Of a stretch of 39,044 nucleotides of DNA, positions 8,977 through 18,100 are shown one piece after another. Position 1 is the first letter of the stretch; each line of letters opens with the position of its first letter. The notes beneath the pieces were generated by a model. It ran no database searches and was not told where the DNA came from. It was given only the letters and a program-made list of their open reading frames with translations. Where the stretch lies: contig ONYZ01000045.1 of assembly GCA_900322175.1 (NCBI GenBank), positions 1 through 39,044 on the forward strand, in the 5' to 3' direction. A program made the translations under genes and the position numbers. The stretch comes from an uncultured Prevotella sp. (GTDB lineage: Bacteria; Bacteroidota; Bacteroidia; Bacteroidales; Bacteroidaceae).

Positions 8977-9927
8977 CTAATCAGCTATCAGTTGATTATA
9001 TGTCACCTCGTTTTTCAGCAACTGGCACTCCTTCATCATTTGGCTGGCAAACTTCACCATATCTGGACGCAGACGGAACTCGCGCTTTTTCGACTTTTGG
9101 TCAACCTGCAGTCGTAGCACTTCCTTAAGCATCAGTCGCTGTAGCACACGATTGGTGGTGATATGGTTCTCGCGTACATATTTCATTACTATGTCGAGTG
9201 TCTCCTCCTGATGTTCAGCAGCCCACTCCCACCCCTTCTTGCTGGCCTGGGCAAACTTGCGAGCCTGGTCCTTATGGGTCTCGTAATAGTCGCGACGCAT
9301 ATATACACCATCCTCCTGGATATTGTAACCATGATCGCAGAATCGATACACATTCTTATCAGTAAACGTGAATCCCATCTGCATCAGTTGGTAGTACTCA
9401 TTGTAGCTCATGGCCAGTGTGGCGTCGATAGCACCCTTAAGAAACAAGTCGACATTCGACGTGAATCGTATCCACTTGTAGTTTAGTTTCTCCTTGTGGC
9501 TCATACAGATGGGCACCTGACTGAAACCTGCGTGCCACATACCAACACGTGCTCCACGCTGAGTGAGCGGATCCTTATCGCGACGCGACACAATGACAGT
9601 ACCATTATTCATTGATGTCTGCAGGATGTTAACCAGAGAGATTCCGTTATCGATAATCTCCATAGCCTGACATAGCTGAAGCGTAGTGGCCTGACTCTCC
9701 CTGTTGCGCAAACGGTTCTCGGCTGTCTGCGATACTGAGGGATGTATTATGTCGACATCTATACCTGCCTGCTTATAGAACCCCTTCTCCTTGGCCACAT
9801 AGTAACCAGCAAACTGGGCATGGGCAGTCCACTGCGGCGTAAAGATAAACTTGTTGCCAGCATTCTGTGCCGCGATGGGCAAACATACCGTTAGTAGTAA
9901 TGATAGTATTAGTAATTTTTCCTTCAT
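8977..9927 (-). CDS. THI5/NMT1-like periplasmic substrate-binding protein
   Basis: A 316-residue protein with a signal peptide (MKEKLLILSLLLTVCLPIAAQ) and the NMT1/THI5 fold signature WTAHAQFAGYYVAKEKGFY followed by AGIDVDI. This family binds pyrimidine precursors of thiamin, sulfonates or related small molecules for ABC importers such as ThiXYZ and SsuABC. Here there is no permease or ATPase gene nearby. Instead it sits 6 bases after queC and 4 bases before two Cache phosphatases. Inference: it may deliver a bound ligand to the Cache sensors rather than to a transporter. The ligand cannot be predicted, and I see no TPP riboswitch upstream that would argue for thiamin. Confidence 0.87.
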   Translation of the reverse strand: MKEKLLILSLLLTVCLPIAAQNAGNKFIFTPQWTAHAQFAGYYVAKEKGFYKQAGIDVDIIHPSVSQTAENRLRNRESQATTLQLCQAMEIIDNGISLVNILQTSMNNGTVIVSRRDKDPLTQRGARVGMWHAGFSQVPICMSHKEKLNYKWIRFTSNVDLFLKGAIDATLAMSYNEYYQLMQMGFTFTDKNVYRFCDHGYNIQEDGVYMRRDYYETHKDQARKFAQASKKGWEWAAEHQEETLDIVMKYVRENHITTNRVLQRLMLKEVLRLQVDQKSKKREFRLRPDMVKFASQMMKECQLLKNEVTYNQLIAD

Positions 9928-9933
9928 ATTCTC

Positions 9934-10587
9934 TTAATCTTCGTATTCAGTTGGATCATCTATTCCTGCAGCGGCCAGTGCTTCTTTGCGCTCGACGCAA
10001 GTGCCACACTTGCCGCAATGCCTGTCTCCACCTCGATAGCACGACCAGGTTTCGGCATAGTCGATGCCAAGTTCCTTTCCTCTTGCGGCTATCTGGCCCT
10101 TGGTCATATTACAATAGGGTGAGAGTAGTCTTACACCATTATATGTTCCAGCATGCGCTGCTTGGTCGAACGCGTCTACAAACTCAGGGCGACAGTCTGG
10201 ATAGATGGTGTGATCGCCTCCATGATTGGCCATCATCACATACTGCAGATTGTTTGATTCTGCCATTCCTGTGGCTACAGCTAACATGATACCATTGCGG
10301 AAGGGAACTACTGTCGACTTCATATTCTCATCGGCATAGTGTCCCTCTGGTATAGCGTCATCGCCTGACAACAGCGAACTGCGAAAGTACTGTCCCATAA
10401 ACTCCAAGGGGATGACCAGATGCTTTATGCCCAATCGCTCGCAATGCATACGTGCAAATGGTATCTCCTTTGCATTATGATTGCTGCCATAGTCAAACGA
10501 AATGGCCAATGCAATACGGTCCTTGTAGTCATAAAGCAAGGTGGTTGAGTCTAGTCCACCGCTCAGAATCAATATACAGTCCTTCAT
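9934..10587 (-). CDS. queC: 7-cyano-7-deazaguanine (preQ0) synthase
   Basis: QueC converts 7-carboxy-7-deazaguanine plus ammonia and ATP to preQ0 in queuosine synthesis, in the cytoplasm. The 217-residue length is typical. The PP-loop SGGLDST lies at residues 9-15, and the zinc-binding cysteines are seen near the C-terminus (Cys183, 191, 194, 197, in SCYRGGDRHCGKCGTC). Central motifs VPFRNGIMLAVA and HTIYPDCRPEF also fit. It is the first gene of a tight operon with the binding protein and two phosphatases, an unexpected partnership; queE and queD are not in the window. Start ATG 10587 is 20 bases downstream of a TATCTTTG box. Confidence 0.95.
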   Translation of the reverse strand: MKDCILILSGGLDSTTLLYDYKDRIALAISFDYGSNHNAKEIPFARMHCERLGIKHLVIPLEFMGQYFRSSLLSGDDAIPEGHYADENMKSTVVPFRNGIMLAVATGMAESNNLQYVMMANHGGDHTIYPDCRPEFVDAFDQAAHAGTYNGVRLLSPYCNMTKGQIAARGKELGIDYAETWSCYRGGDRHCGKCGTCVERKEALAAAGIDDPTEYED

Positions 10588-10606
10588 TATAATTCATATT
10601 TGGTTG

Positions 10607-10614
10607 CAAAGATA
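10607..10614 (-). promoter_or_regulatory. -7 box of queC operon promoter
   Basis: TATCTTTG followed by CAACC on the minus strand matches TAnnTTTG. No TTTG is found at the -33 distance, because that position falls in the CACGGATT repeat at 10623-10700. Predicted start is near 10600, giving a short leader. Confidence 0.5.
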
Positions 10615-10622
10615 GCATTTTT

Positions 10623-10700
10623 TGGCACGGATTTCACGGATTACACGGATTTTAACTATTCTAGATAAAAAAACAGCGATAATCCGCATAATCCGTGCCA
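10623..10700. repeat. CACGGATT tandem/inverted repeat in divergent promoter region
   Basis: Three successive copies of CACGGATT (TGGCACGGATT, TCACGGATT, ACACGGATT) on the left are mirrored by AATCCGCAT and AATCCGTGCCA on the right (10681-10700). The outermost 11 bases (TGGCACGGATT / AATCCGTGCCA) pair perfectly around a centre near 10662, and T-rich tracts flank both sides. It occupies the space between the queC and GH92 -7 boxes, where both -33 elements should lie. Confidence 0.75.
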
Positions 10701-10708
10701 TTTTTTGT

Positions 10709-10716
10709 TATCTTTG
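10709..10716 (+). promoter_or_regulatory. -7 box just upstream of the GH92 start codon
   Basis: TATCTTTG ends 4 bases before the ATG at 10721. A start about 6 bases downstream would give an almost leaderless mRNA. No -33 TTTG is visible, so expression may depend on an activator or on another promoter. Confidence 0.45.
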
Positions 10717-10720
10717 CAGC

Positions 10721-13330
10721 ATGAAACTAAAAACAAGCGTTTTAACCGCATGCCTGCTGCTTTGTTCTATGGCAGGTTTAGCAGATGTATGGCATTATGT
10801 TGATCCACGTATTGGTAGCGAGGGTGTAGGCAGAACATTCCCTGGTCCGTCGATGCCTTTTGGTATGTGTAAACCTGGGCCTGACTGTACAGTTAAGCCT
10901 AATGCCGGATGGGCCAAGATGCCTGAAGTAGTTACAGGATTCTCGCAGACTCACGTTAGTGGTACTGGTGGTGGACAGAAGTATGGCAATATCCTGATTC
11001 AACCTGGCGAAAAACCCCAAAAGCGCACTAACGAAGAGTTTGCGCTGGGTTATTATGCTACTACTTTCGAAAGTGGCATACGTACAGAAATCACAACTTC
11101 TGATCGTTGTGCTTTCTATCGCATACATTACCCTAAGAGTGGTTCATTGCTTATCGATGTCACGCACTATCTTGGCAAGAACCCTGTGCCAGACCTTCGC
11201 GAACAGCAACAGTTTATTGGTGGCGAGGTTGAGATGGTTAGCAACTTTGAGGTTCGTGGCTATTCTCGCGTTCGAGGAGGATGGAATAATGGCGATGCAT
11301 ATACTGTGTATTTCTGTCTGATAAGCGACAAACCATTCAAGCAGAAGGGCGAAAACATCGTGGAGTTTGCTGATACATTACTTAATATAAAGGTAGGAAT
11401 ATCGTATGTGAGCGAGCAACAGGCCAAGCGGAATATTCCTGCTTGCGACTTCGACGCACAACTATCAAAGCTAAGAACCAGCTGGGAAACGCTTTTGAGT
11501 CGTATACAGATAAAAGGAACAGATGCTGATAAACAAATGTTCTACACAGCCCTTTATCACACTATGATAATGCCTGTGGATAAGACAGGTGAGAACCCCA
11601 AGTGGACAGAGCGCCCATACTACGACGACTACTACGCCATTTGGGACACCTATCGCTCCTCGTCGCCTCTCATCACGCTTATCGCCCCTAAGCGCGAGGC
11701 AGAGATAGTAAACTCGCTGCTAAACATCTATAAACGAGAGGGTTACATGCCCGATGCCCGTAGTGGCGACTGCAACGGACGAACCCAAGGCGGATCGAAT
11801 GCAGAGGTGGTTATAGCTGATGCCTTTGCCAAAGGTGTTGAGGGCATAGATTACGGTTTTGCTCTCGAAGCTATGCTGAAGGATGCTGAGGTTGACCCAG
11901 GTGCCGACCACGAGAAACATGGACGAGGCGGACTGCACGAATACCTGAAGTATGGCTATCTGCCATACGGCATCGACAGAGCAGGAACACGTACCATCGA
12001 GTATGCCTACGATGACTATTGTATCGCACTGGTAGCCAAGGGCTTAGGCCGAATGGATATCTACGATCGCTACCTGAGCCAATCGCAGAACTGGAAGAAT
12101 CTTTGGCGAGCTGACTACGAGTGGGACGATGTGAAAGGCTACATCATGCCCAGAGATGCTGATGGCCGTTGGCTCGACTCTGTGCCCTGGGGCAAGTCGA
12201 AGGTGTATCATCCGCTGATACCATATACCCCTATCACCAAGGTTGCGCCTTGGTATCTGCCTTGGTGGAGCACATTTTTCTACGAGGCATTATCGGCAGA
12301 GTATTCGCTCAGCATCCCACACGATGTGCCAGGACTGATTGAGGCTTGTGGTGGAGCTGAAACCTTCCGTAAGCGACTGGATATGTTCTTCGATCGCAAG
12401 CGCTATAACGTGGGCAACGAGCCATCGTTCCTCACTCCATGCCTGTATCACTGGATAGGTCGTCCTGACCTTACTTCTGATCGCGTTCGACAGATTATCA
12501 CCCAGAACTATAGCGACAAACCTGATGGACTGCCAGGAAACGATGATAGCGGAGCTATGTCGTCGTGGTTGGCTTTCCACATGATGGGACTCTATCCTAA
12601 CGCTGGTCAGAGTTACTATCTTATGCATGCACCACTAATCGCAGAGTGGACTATGCAGCTATCTAATGGAAAATCGCTGCACGCGACGGTAAAGGGCAAA
12701 GGCACTCACTTTGAGAAAGTGACGCTAAATGGCAAACTACTAGATGATGCGCGACTGGAACATGCCGACCTGATGGAAGGTGGCCAACTGGTGTTCTACG
12801 TTTCTAACAAGAGTAACAAAGAGAGAAACAATCTGTTACCAACGGAGAAACAAGCAGTTTCGCCCGTGGGAACAACTAGTTTCTCGGTAGGAAACAACTC
12901 AAAGACTCCCCTATCGCTCAGAACAGCAATCAGCTTTACTCTCAACAAGCAGCATCGCACCTGGCCTCTTGCCTACGATTGGCAAGGCGATACCTTATGG
13001 CTTAGCTGCAAAGAGGCTCTATACAAGATACCTCGCGCTATAGTAGAAAACGGTGATAGTTTCTGCTGGAACATAACTGCTGATGGCGCTATCTACGAGA
13101 CCACAGGAACCTTTGCCTTTATATCGCAGAAGGCATTAAAAGCATTGCAGGAAAAAGGTTACTTTATCTACGATGGAATTACCTGGCGAAAAATAGCATC
13201 AACAGCTGACACGATTAAAGTTCAAGCTGATATCGATCTTACAGAAATGTGTATCTCTCTGAAACACAATCTGCCTCTCGTGCTCGAAATGCGTAATAAT
13301 CCTTTAGGTATCAATTGGCGTATGGAATGA
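10721..13330 (+). CDS. GH92 family alpha-mannosidase, secreted
   Basis: The protein (869 residues from the ATG at 10721) starts with a signal peptide (MKLKTSVLTACLLLCSMAGLA) directly followed by WHYVDPRIGSEGVG, the typical GH92 opening. Further hallmarks are GPSMPFGMCKPGPD, GFSQTHVSGTGGG, FYTALYHTMIMP, YAIWDTYRSSSPL, the GNEP block with the presumed catalytic acid Glu, and PGNDDSGAMSSWLAF with the presumed general-base Asp pair. GH92 enzymes are calcium-dependent exo-alpha-mannosidases acting on N-glycans and fungal mannan. In the GNEP block the residue usually His is Phe (GNEPSFLTP), which may alter linkage preference. An in-frame TTG at 10622 would put repeat DNA in front of the signal peptide and is rejected. 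It overlaps the next gene by four bases. Confidence 0.94.
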   Translation: MKLKTSVLTACLLLCSMAGLADVWHYVDPRIGSEGVGRTFPGPSMPFGMCKPGPDCTVKPNAGWAKMPEVVTGFSQTHVSGTGGGQKYGNILIQPGEKPQKRTNEEFALGYYATTFESGIRTEITTSDRCAFYRIHYPKSGSLLIDVTHYLGKNPVPDLREQQQFIGGEVEMVSNFEVRGYSRVRGGWNNGDAYTVYFCLISDKPFKQKGENIVEFADTLLNIKVGISYVSEQQAKRNIPACDFDAQLSKLRTSWETLLSRIQIKGTDADKQMFYTALYHTMIMPVDKTGENPKWTERPYYDDYYAIWDTYRSSSPLITLIAPKREAEIVNSLLNIYKREGYMPDARSGDCNGRTQGGSNAEVVIADAFAKGVEGIDYGFALEAMLKDAEVDPGADHEKHGRGGLHEYLKYGYLPYGIDRAGTRTIEYAYDDYCIALVAKGLGRMDIYDRYLSQSQNWKNLWRADYEWDDVKGYIMPRDADGRWLDSVPWGKSKVYHPLIPYTPITKVAPWYLPWWSTFFYEALSAEYSLSIPHDVPGLIEACGGAETFRKRLDMFFDRKRYNVGNEPSFLTPCLYHWIGRPDLTSDRVRQIITQNYSDKPDGLPGNDDSGAMSSWLAFHMMGLYPNAGQSYYLMHAPLIAEWTMQLSNGKSLHATVKGKGTHFEKVTLNGKLLDDARLEHADLMEGGQLVFYVSNKSNKERNNLLPTEKQAVSPVGTTSFSVGNNSKTPLSLRTAISFTLNKQHRTWPLAYDWQGDTLWLSCKEALYKIPRAIVENGDSFCWNITADGAIYETTGTFAFISQKALKALQEKGYFIYDGITWRKIASTADTIKVQADIDLTEMCISLKHNLPLVLEMRNNPLGINWRME

Positions 13331-15168
13331 TTAAACGGCTACTAACAATTATTAGTCTGCTAACTTGGAGCTTTACGCTTTACGCAGTACAAAGCGACGT
13401 TTCGAATATTAAACAAGAAAGCGAAACACGCTGGCAGAAGATCGTGGCACTTAAAAACTCTTCGCAAACCAAGTTGTTGGCCGAAGAGGCCGATGTGCAA
13501 ATGGAGTGGTTCAGTTCGCATAACGAGTGGGACAACTACTACCGTACATGGCAACTAAAAGCCAATGCCCTGAGTGCGCAGGGAAAACTGCAAACATCGT
13601 TGCAGGAAACACAACGTATGCTAAACGACGCCCAAAAGCGCAACAACAAGTTAGGTCGTGCGATGGCCTATAAACAGATAGGTGTGATTTATCTGAACAT
13701 GAAACAGACAGAGCCGGCTGTAGAGGCGTTGAAGCACTATGCCGAGTTGATGAAGGATGAGGACGACTTTAACTCTATCAGTAACATCTACTACCGCATA
13801 GCCAAGGCCTACGACTACAATAAACAATATCAGCAAGAACTACAGGAGACCAATGAGTGGCTGCATTTTCTGCACACAAAGGTGGGCAAAGTTAAAAAGC
13901 CACAAGTTCGCGAATGCTACAATTCCTGCTATCTGACTCGTGCAGCTGCCTTTATCGGACTGAACAAACTACATGATGCCAAAATGGCTCTCGACACCGC
14001 CAATCATCATGCCCACCTTACCAACACCTCGCTCAGTTTGCACCACTATTATAAGATGCAGGCACGCTATCATTTAGCCGCTGGCGATGCTGCCAAAGCA
14101 TTCCTTTATACCGACAGCGTAAAATTTATTACCACAGAGAAGGACAATCATACTGATGAAATAAGAGCTCAGGCCCTAATGCTATTAGGACGGGGCAATG
14201 ATGCGGCACAGATTTACCAGCGCATGTATCACGAAAAAGACTCAGTGTTTAGCCACGAAGCCCGTCAGCATCTAGACGAACTGAACACGCTCTTCCAGGT
14301 AGATGAACTCAAAGAAGAGCAACAACGTTCCAAGTTTCGATATACTATGCTTGCCTCGATTACTATAGTGGTGGCACTCCTTATATTGATGCTTTTTGGC
14401 TGGTATACAGTTATCAGACTAAAGCGCATAAACGGCAAACTGCGTATAGCCAACGAGAAAGCTGAAGTATCATCTAAAATGAAAAGCGAGTTTATTCGAA
14501 ATATCTCTCACGAAATCCGTACACCGCTTAACATCGTATCGGGCTTTACACAGGTGCTCACCTCGCCCGAAATAGATTTGACCAAGAATGAAAAGAAAGA
14601 TATTTATGAGCGGGTAAGTGAGAATACCGACCGCATTACCAAACTGATAGACCGCATGCTGATGATTAGCAACATACACAGCGATGTGAAGATAGAGCGC
14701 AATGACCAGACTGATATCCAAACAATTGTTGCCCAGGCTATTAGTCACTCTGGTATCGAACAGTATACACGCCCCACCAATATCGAGGCCCATGTGACGT
14801 TCAAGATACTCATCGACGATGCTATCAACGCACTCACTGTACAAACCCACAAGTTGCATGCCTCACGTATTCTTGCACAGATGATGGAGAATGCAGTAAA
14901 GTTTACTCACGAGGGCACGATCACCCTGCAAGCAGAGGTTGTCGATGGCATAGTTCGTTTTATAGTACAAGATACAGGCATCGGCATTCCTGCTGATCAA
15001 ACCGAACGTATATTCGAAGAGTTTATACAAATGGATGATTTTGCCGACGGTACAGGCATCGGACTTACTATAGCGCGCTCTGTTGCCCAGCAAATGGGTG
15101 GCAACCTGTGGATAGACACCAATTACAAACAAGGTGCACGTTTTATTTTTGAACTACTAAGATACTAA
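13327..15168 (+). CDS. TPR-containing membrane histidine kinase
   Basis: Starting at the ATG at 13327 (613 residues), which overlaps the GH92 stop as ATGA, the protein has an N-terminal signal or membrane segment (RLLTIISLLTWSFTLYAV). About 300 residues of TPR-like helices follow (e.g. AMAYKQIGVIYLNMKQTEPA), then a membrane segment (YTMLASITIVVALLILMLFG), coiled linker, HisKA and HATPase domains. The phospho-acceptor is His395 in ISHEIRTPLN; the N box MENAVKFT, G1 DTGIGIP and G2 GTGIGLTIA are intact. TPR kinases of this type are common in Bacteroidetes; the sensor part is probably periplasmic. No response regulator is nearby, so its partner is unknown. Coupling to GH92 genes suggests it senses mannoside or cell-envelope status. 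Confidence 0.93.
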   Translation: MIKRLLTIISLLTWSFTLYAVQSDVSNIKQESETRWQKIVALKNSSQTKLLAEEADVQMEWFSSHNEWDNYYRTWQLKANALSAQGKLQTSLQETQRMLNDAQKRNNKLGRAMAYKQIGVIYLNMKQTEPAVEALKHYAELMKDEDDFNSISNIYYRIAKAYDYNKQYQQELQETNEWLHFLHTKVGKVKKPQVRECYNSCYLTRAAAFIGLNKLHDAKMALDTANHHAHLTNTSLSLHHYYKMQARYHLAAGDAAKAFLYTDSVKFITTEKDNHTDEIRAQALMLLGRGNDAAQIYQRMYHEKDSVFSHEARQHLDELNTLFQVDELKEEQQRSKFRYTMLASITIVVALLILMLFGWYTVIRLKRINGKLRIANEKAEVSSKMKSEFIRNISHEIRTPLNIVSGFTQVLTSPEIDLTKNEKKDIYERVSENTDRITKLIDRMLMISNIHSDVKIERNDQTDIQTIVAQAISHSGIEQYTRPTNIEAHVTFKILIDDAINALTVQTHKLHASRILAQMMENAVKFTHEGTITLQAEVVDGIVRFIVQDTGIGIPADQTERIFEEFIQMDDFADGTGIGLTIARSVAQQMGGNLWIDTNYKQGARFIFELLRY

Positions 15169-15181
15169 TATATTATAAGAT

Positions 15182-18100
15182 ATGAAGAGATTACTACACG
15201 CAATGACGTTGATAGCGGTGGCTTGTCTGATAGCTAACCCCGTGTTTGCCCAATACGAGAAATTGGGCGGTGTGTATTACGCTTACCCCATCGAATCGGG
15301 TACTGACAGCCCCCAGTTACAATCGGCTCCAGCAGGCTACGAGCCATTCTATATTTCGCATTATGGCCGACATGGTTCGCGTTGGGTTACCAGCGATGAG
15401 CGATATACGTGGGTGAACGAACATTTTGCCGACACCAAGAACCTGACTAAGTTGGGTAAGGATGTGCGCAAGCGTTTGGATAAAATCTGGAAGAATGCCA
15501 AAGGCAATGGCGGAAAGCTTACAGCCTTAGGTGCCCGACAGCATCGTGGTATCGCCCGTAGAATGTATCATAATTTCCCCCAACTGTTTACTATGGATGC
15601 CCATCTTACCGCTCATAGTAGTACAGTAAACAGGTGCAAGGTGAGTATGGAGAACTTTGTGGATGAACTCAAACAATTATCCAAAGTACAACACCTAACT
15701 CCCATCACCCGCGAAGAAGATATGGCTTGGATAGCCTATACCTCACCAGAGGAGAAGGCATTGGAGAATAGAACTAATGTACCACTTACCATTTCGCCCG
15801 ACAGATTTATCAAAGCCCTGTTTGTGGATGCCTCGAAAATTACAAACCCAACAAAATTGCTGTTGGAGCTCCACACCATCGCCTCAGATATACAGGATGT
15901 TGAGTTGAATGTATCGCTCTACGACATTTTTACTGCCGAAGAGTTTAGGACTGTTTACGAAAAGAACAACAAAAGCATGACTATAGTTCATGGCGACCTG
16001 ATAGAAAACGAAGGCATCCCAGCCCGTAGTGCCATCTCGCTTTGGCAACGCATTGAGACTGAGGCAGATGCAGCTATCGCCCGTGGAGGCGTAGGGGCAG
16101 ATCTACGCTTTGGGCATGATTCTAATCTCTATCGCCTGATGACGCTGATGGGAATAAAACCTCGAGGAGTAGAAGGAGTAAGAACAGAGCCGTATGATTA
16201 TATGGATAAGATTCTGCCAATGGCGGCAAATCTGCAGATGATATTCTACAAGAATGCACAAGGCGATGTGCTTGTGCAATTACTGCTTAACGAAAAAACA
16301 GCAAGCCTTGGCGAATTTGATTATAAGGCTTTTTATAGTTGGAAAGAATTAAAGCAGAAAGTAAATGACAATATCCATTTCTTTGAACATCTGCGACAAC
16401 TGAATGCACTGAACACAATGGTAGGCACAGCTCCTGCAAACACTAAGACTGCAGGACTGTTTGGCAAAGGTTCTGAGGAGCACGGTCAAACCCTGCCAGC
16501 AGTACTCGTGCCCAATGGTCAGAACTTCTGGACTCCACAGACTCAGGATACAGAGAAGAAGTGCATTGCACCTTTTTACTATACCGACTCGCTGTTTCAG
16601 GGCATTCGCAACAGCCACTGGATAGTTGGTGGTTGCACACAGGATTATGGGTCGTTCACCCTTGCTGCACTTGGTGGCAAACTACGTAAGACTCCCACAG
16701 AGCGAACCACCCCCTTCTCGCATTCGCAAGAGGTATCGCATCCTCACTACTATGCAGTCCGACTGCCTAATGAGCGACTGAAGCTAGAGGTAACTGGTTC
16801 TAGTCATGCAGCCATCTTCCGCATTACACCAGAGGTGGATGGTCCTGTACATATCGTATTGAATCATAATAGCGACTACAAGGAGGGCTATCTCGAAATT
16901 GAAAAACAGGCCAAGACCATCTATGGTTACAACCCTGTGCATCGCATCTATCAGGGTTGGGGCGAACAGGCTGGTTTTGAGGGCCACTATCTATTGCAGG
17001 CCTACGATGACATCAAGGATTTTGGTATCGACAGCCTTTGTGCTTGGTTTACCTTCGAGGGTAAAGCCAATCAGCCTATCATACTGAAAGCAGCCACATC
17101 GTTCACGTCTAAAAAAGGAGCTTATGACAACTTTGCCTTCGAGGCAGAAGGTCAAGACTTTGAGAGTATGATGGCTCAGACAGCCAAGCAATGGATAGAC
17201 CGCTTGCACACCATCGATGTGGAGGACTCGAATACAGCTCGCGTTAATCAATTCTATGGCGCACTCTATCGTTGCTCATTCCTCCCCAGAGAGATGAGTG
17301 ATGTGGATGGATCATATCCCAAGTTTGCTGACGGTAGCATCGTATGCCCCTCAGAGCATCGAAAATTCTACGGCGACTTCTCGATGTGGGACACCTATCG
17401 CGCCCTGCATCCGCTCTACACGCTGATTGCCCCAAAGCAGTCGGCAGATATGATGCAATCGCTGGTTACGATGTACGAACAGGGCGGTTGGTTGCCCATC
17501 TTCCCCTGCTGGAACTCGTACACAGCAGCAATGATTGGCGACCATTGTAGTGTCGCTCTGGCTGATGCCTATATAAAAGGTATCAGAAACTTCGACTACA
17601 AAAAGGCCTACGAGGCTATGCGCAAGAATGCTTTTGAGACTCCGGCCAACTTCGAGGATTACAAGAATGGTATGGGTCGCCGTGCACTTGACAGCTATAT
17701 TAAGTATGGTTACATCCCCTTGGAGGATAGCGTAAAAGAAGCCTTCCATCAGGACGAACAGACATCTCGCACATTGGAATATGCCTTCGATGATTTTGCT
17801 GTAGCCCAGTTGGCAGAGGCACTTGGCAAGGAGAACGATTACAACGAATTGATACGTCGCTCAGAGAATTGGCGCAACGTCATCAATCCCAAGACAGGCT
17901 ATTGCGACGGTCGCCATGCGCCAAAGCAAATCTCTCGCAAGAAAAACGATGGCGGCAAATTCGAGGACAACACAGACTTCATCCATCGCAAGTCATATAT
18001 CACAGAGGGCGCCACATGTCACTACACATGGTATGTGCCACAGAATGTAGATGGACTAATTGATTTCCTTGGTGGCGAAGATAAGTTCGAGGCCAAACTC

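Noticed and set aside
8977-9927. Thiamin-precursor uptake locus under a TPP riboswitch
   Set aside because: No permease, ATPase or thi gene is present, and no TPP riboswitch core is visible upstream of the operon.
10622-10720. N-terminal extension of GH92 from a TTG start
   Set aside because: It would be encoded by the CACGGATT repeat and would bury a standard signal peptide that starts at 10721.
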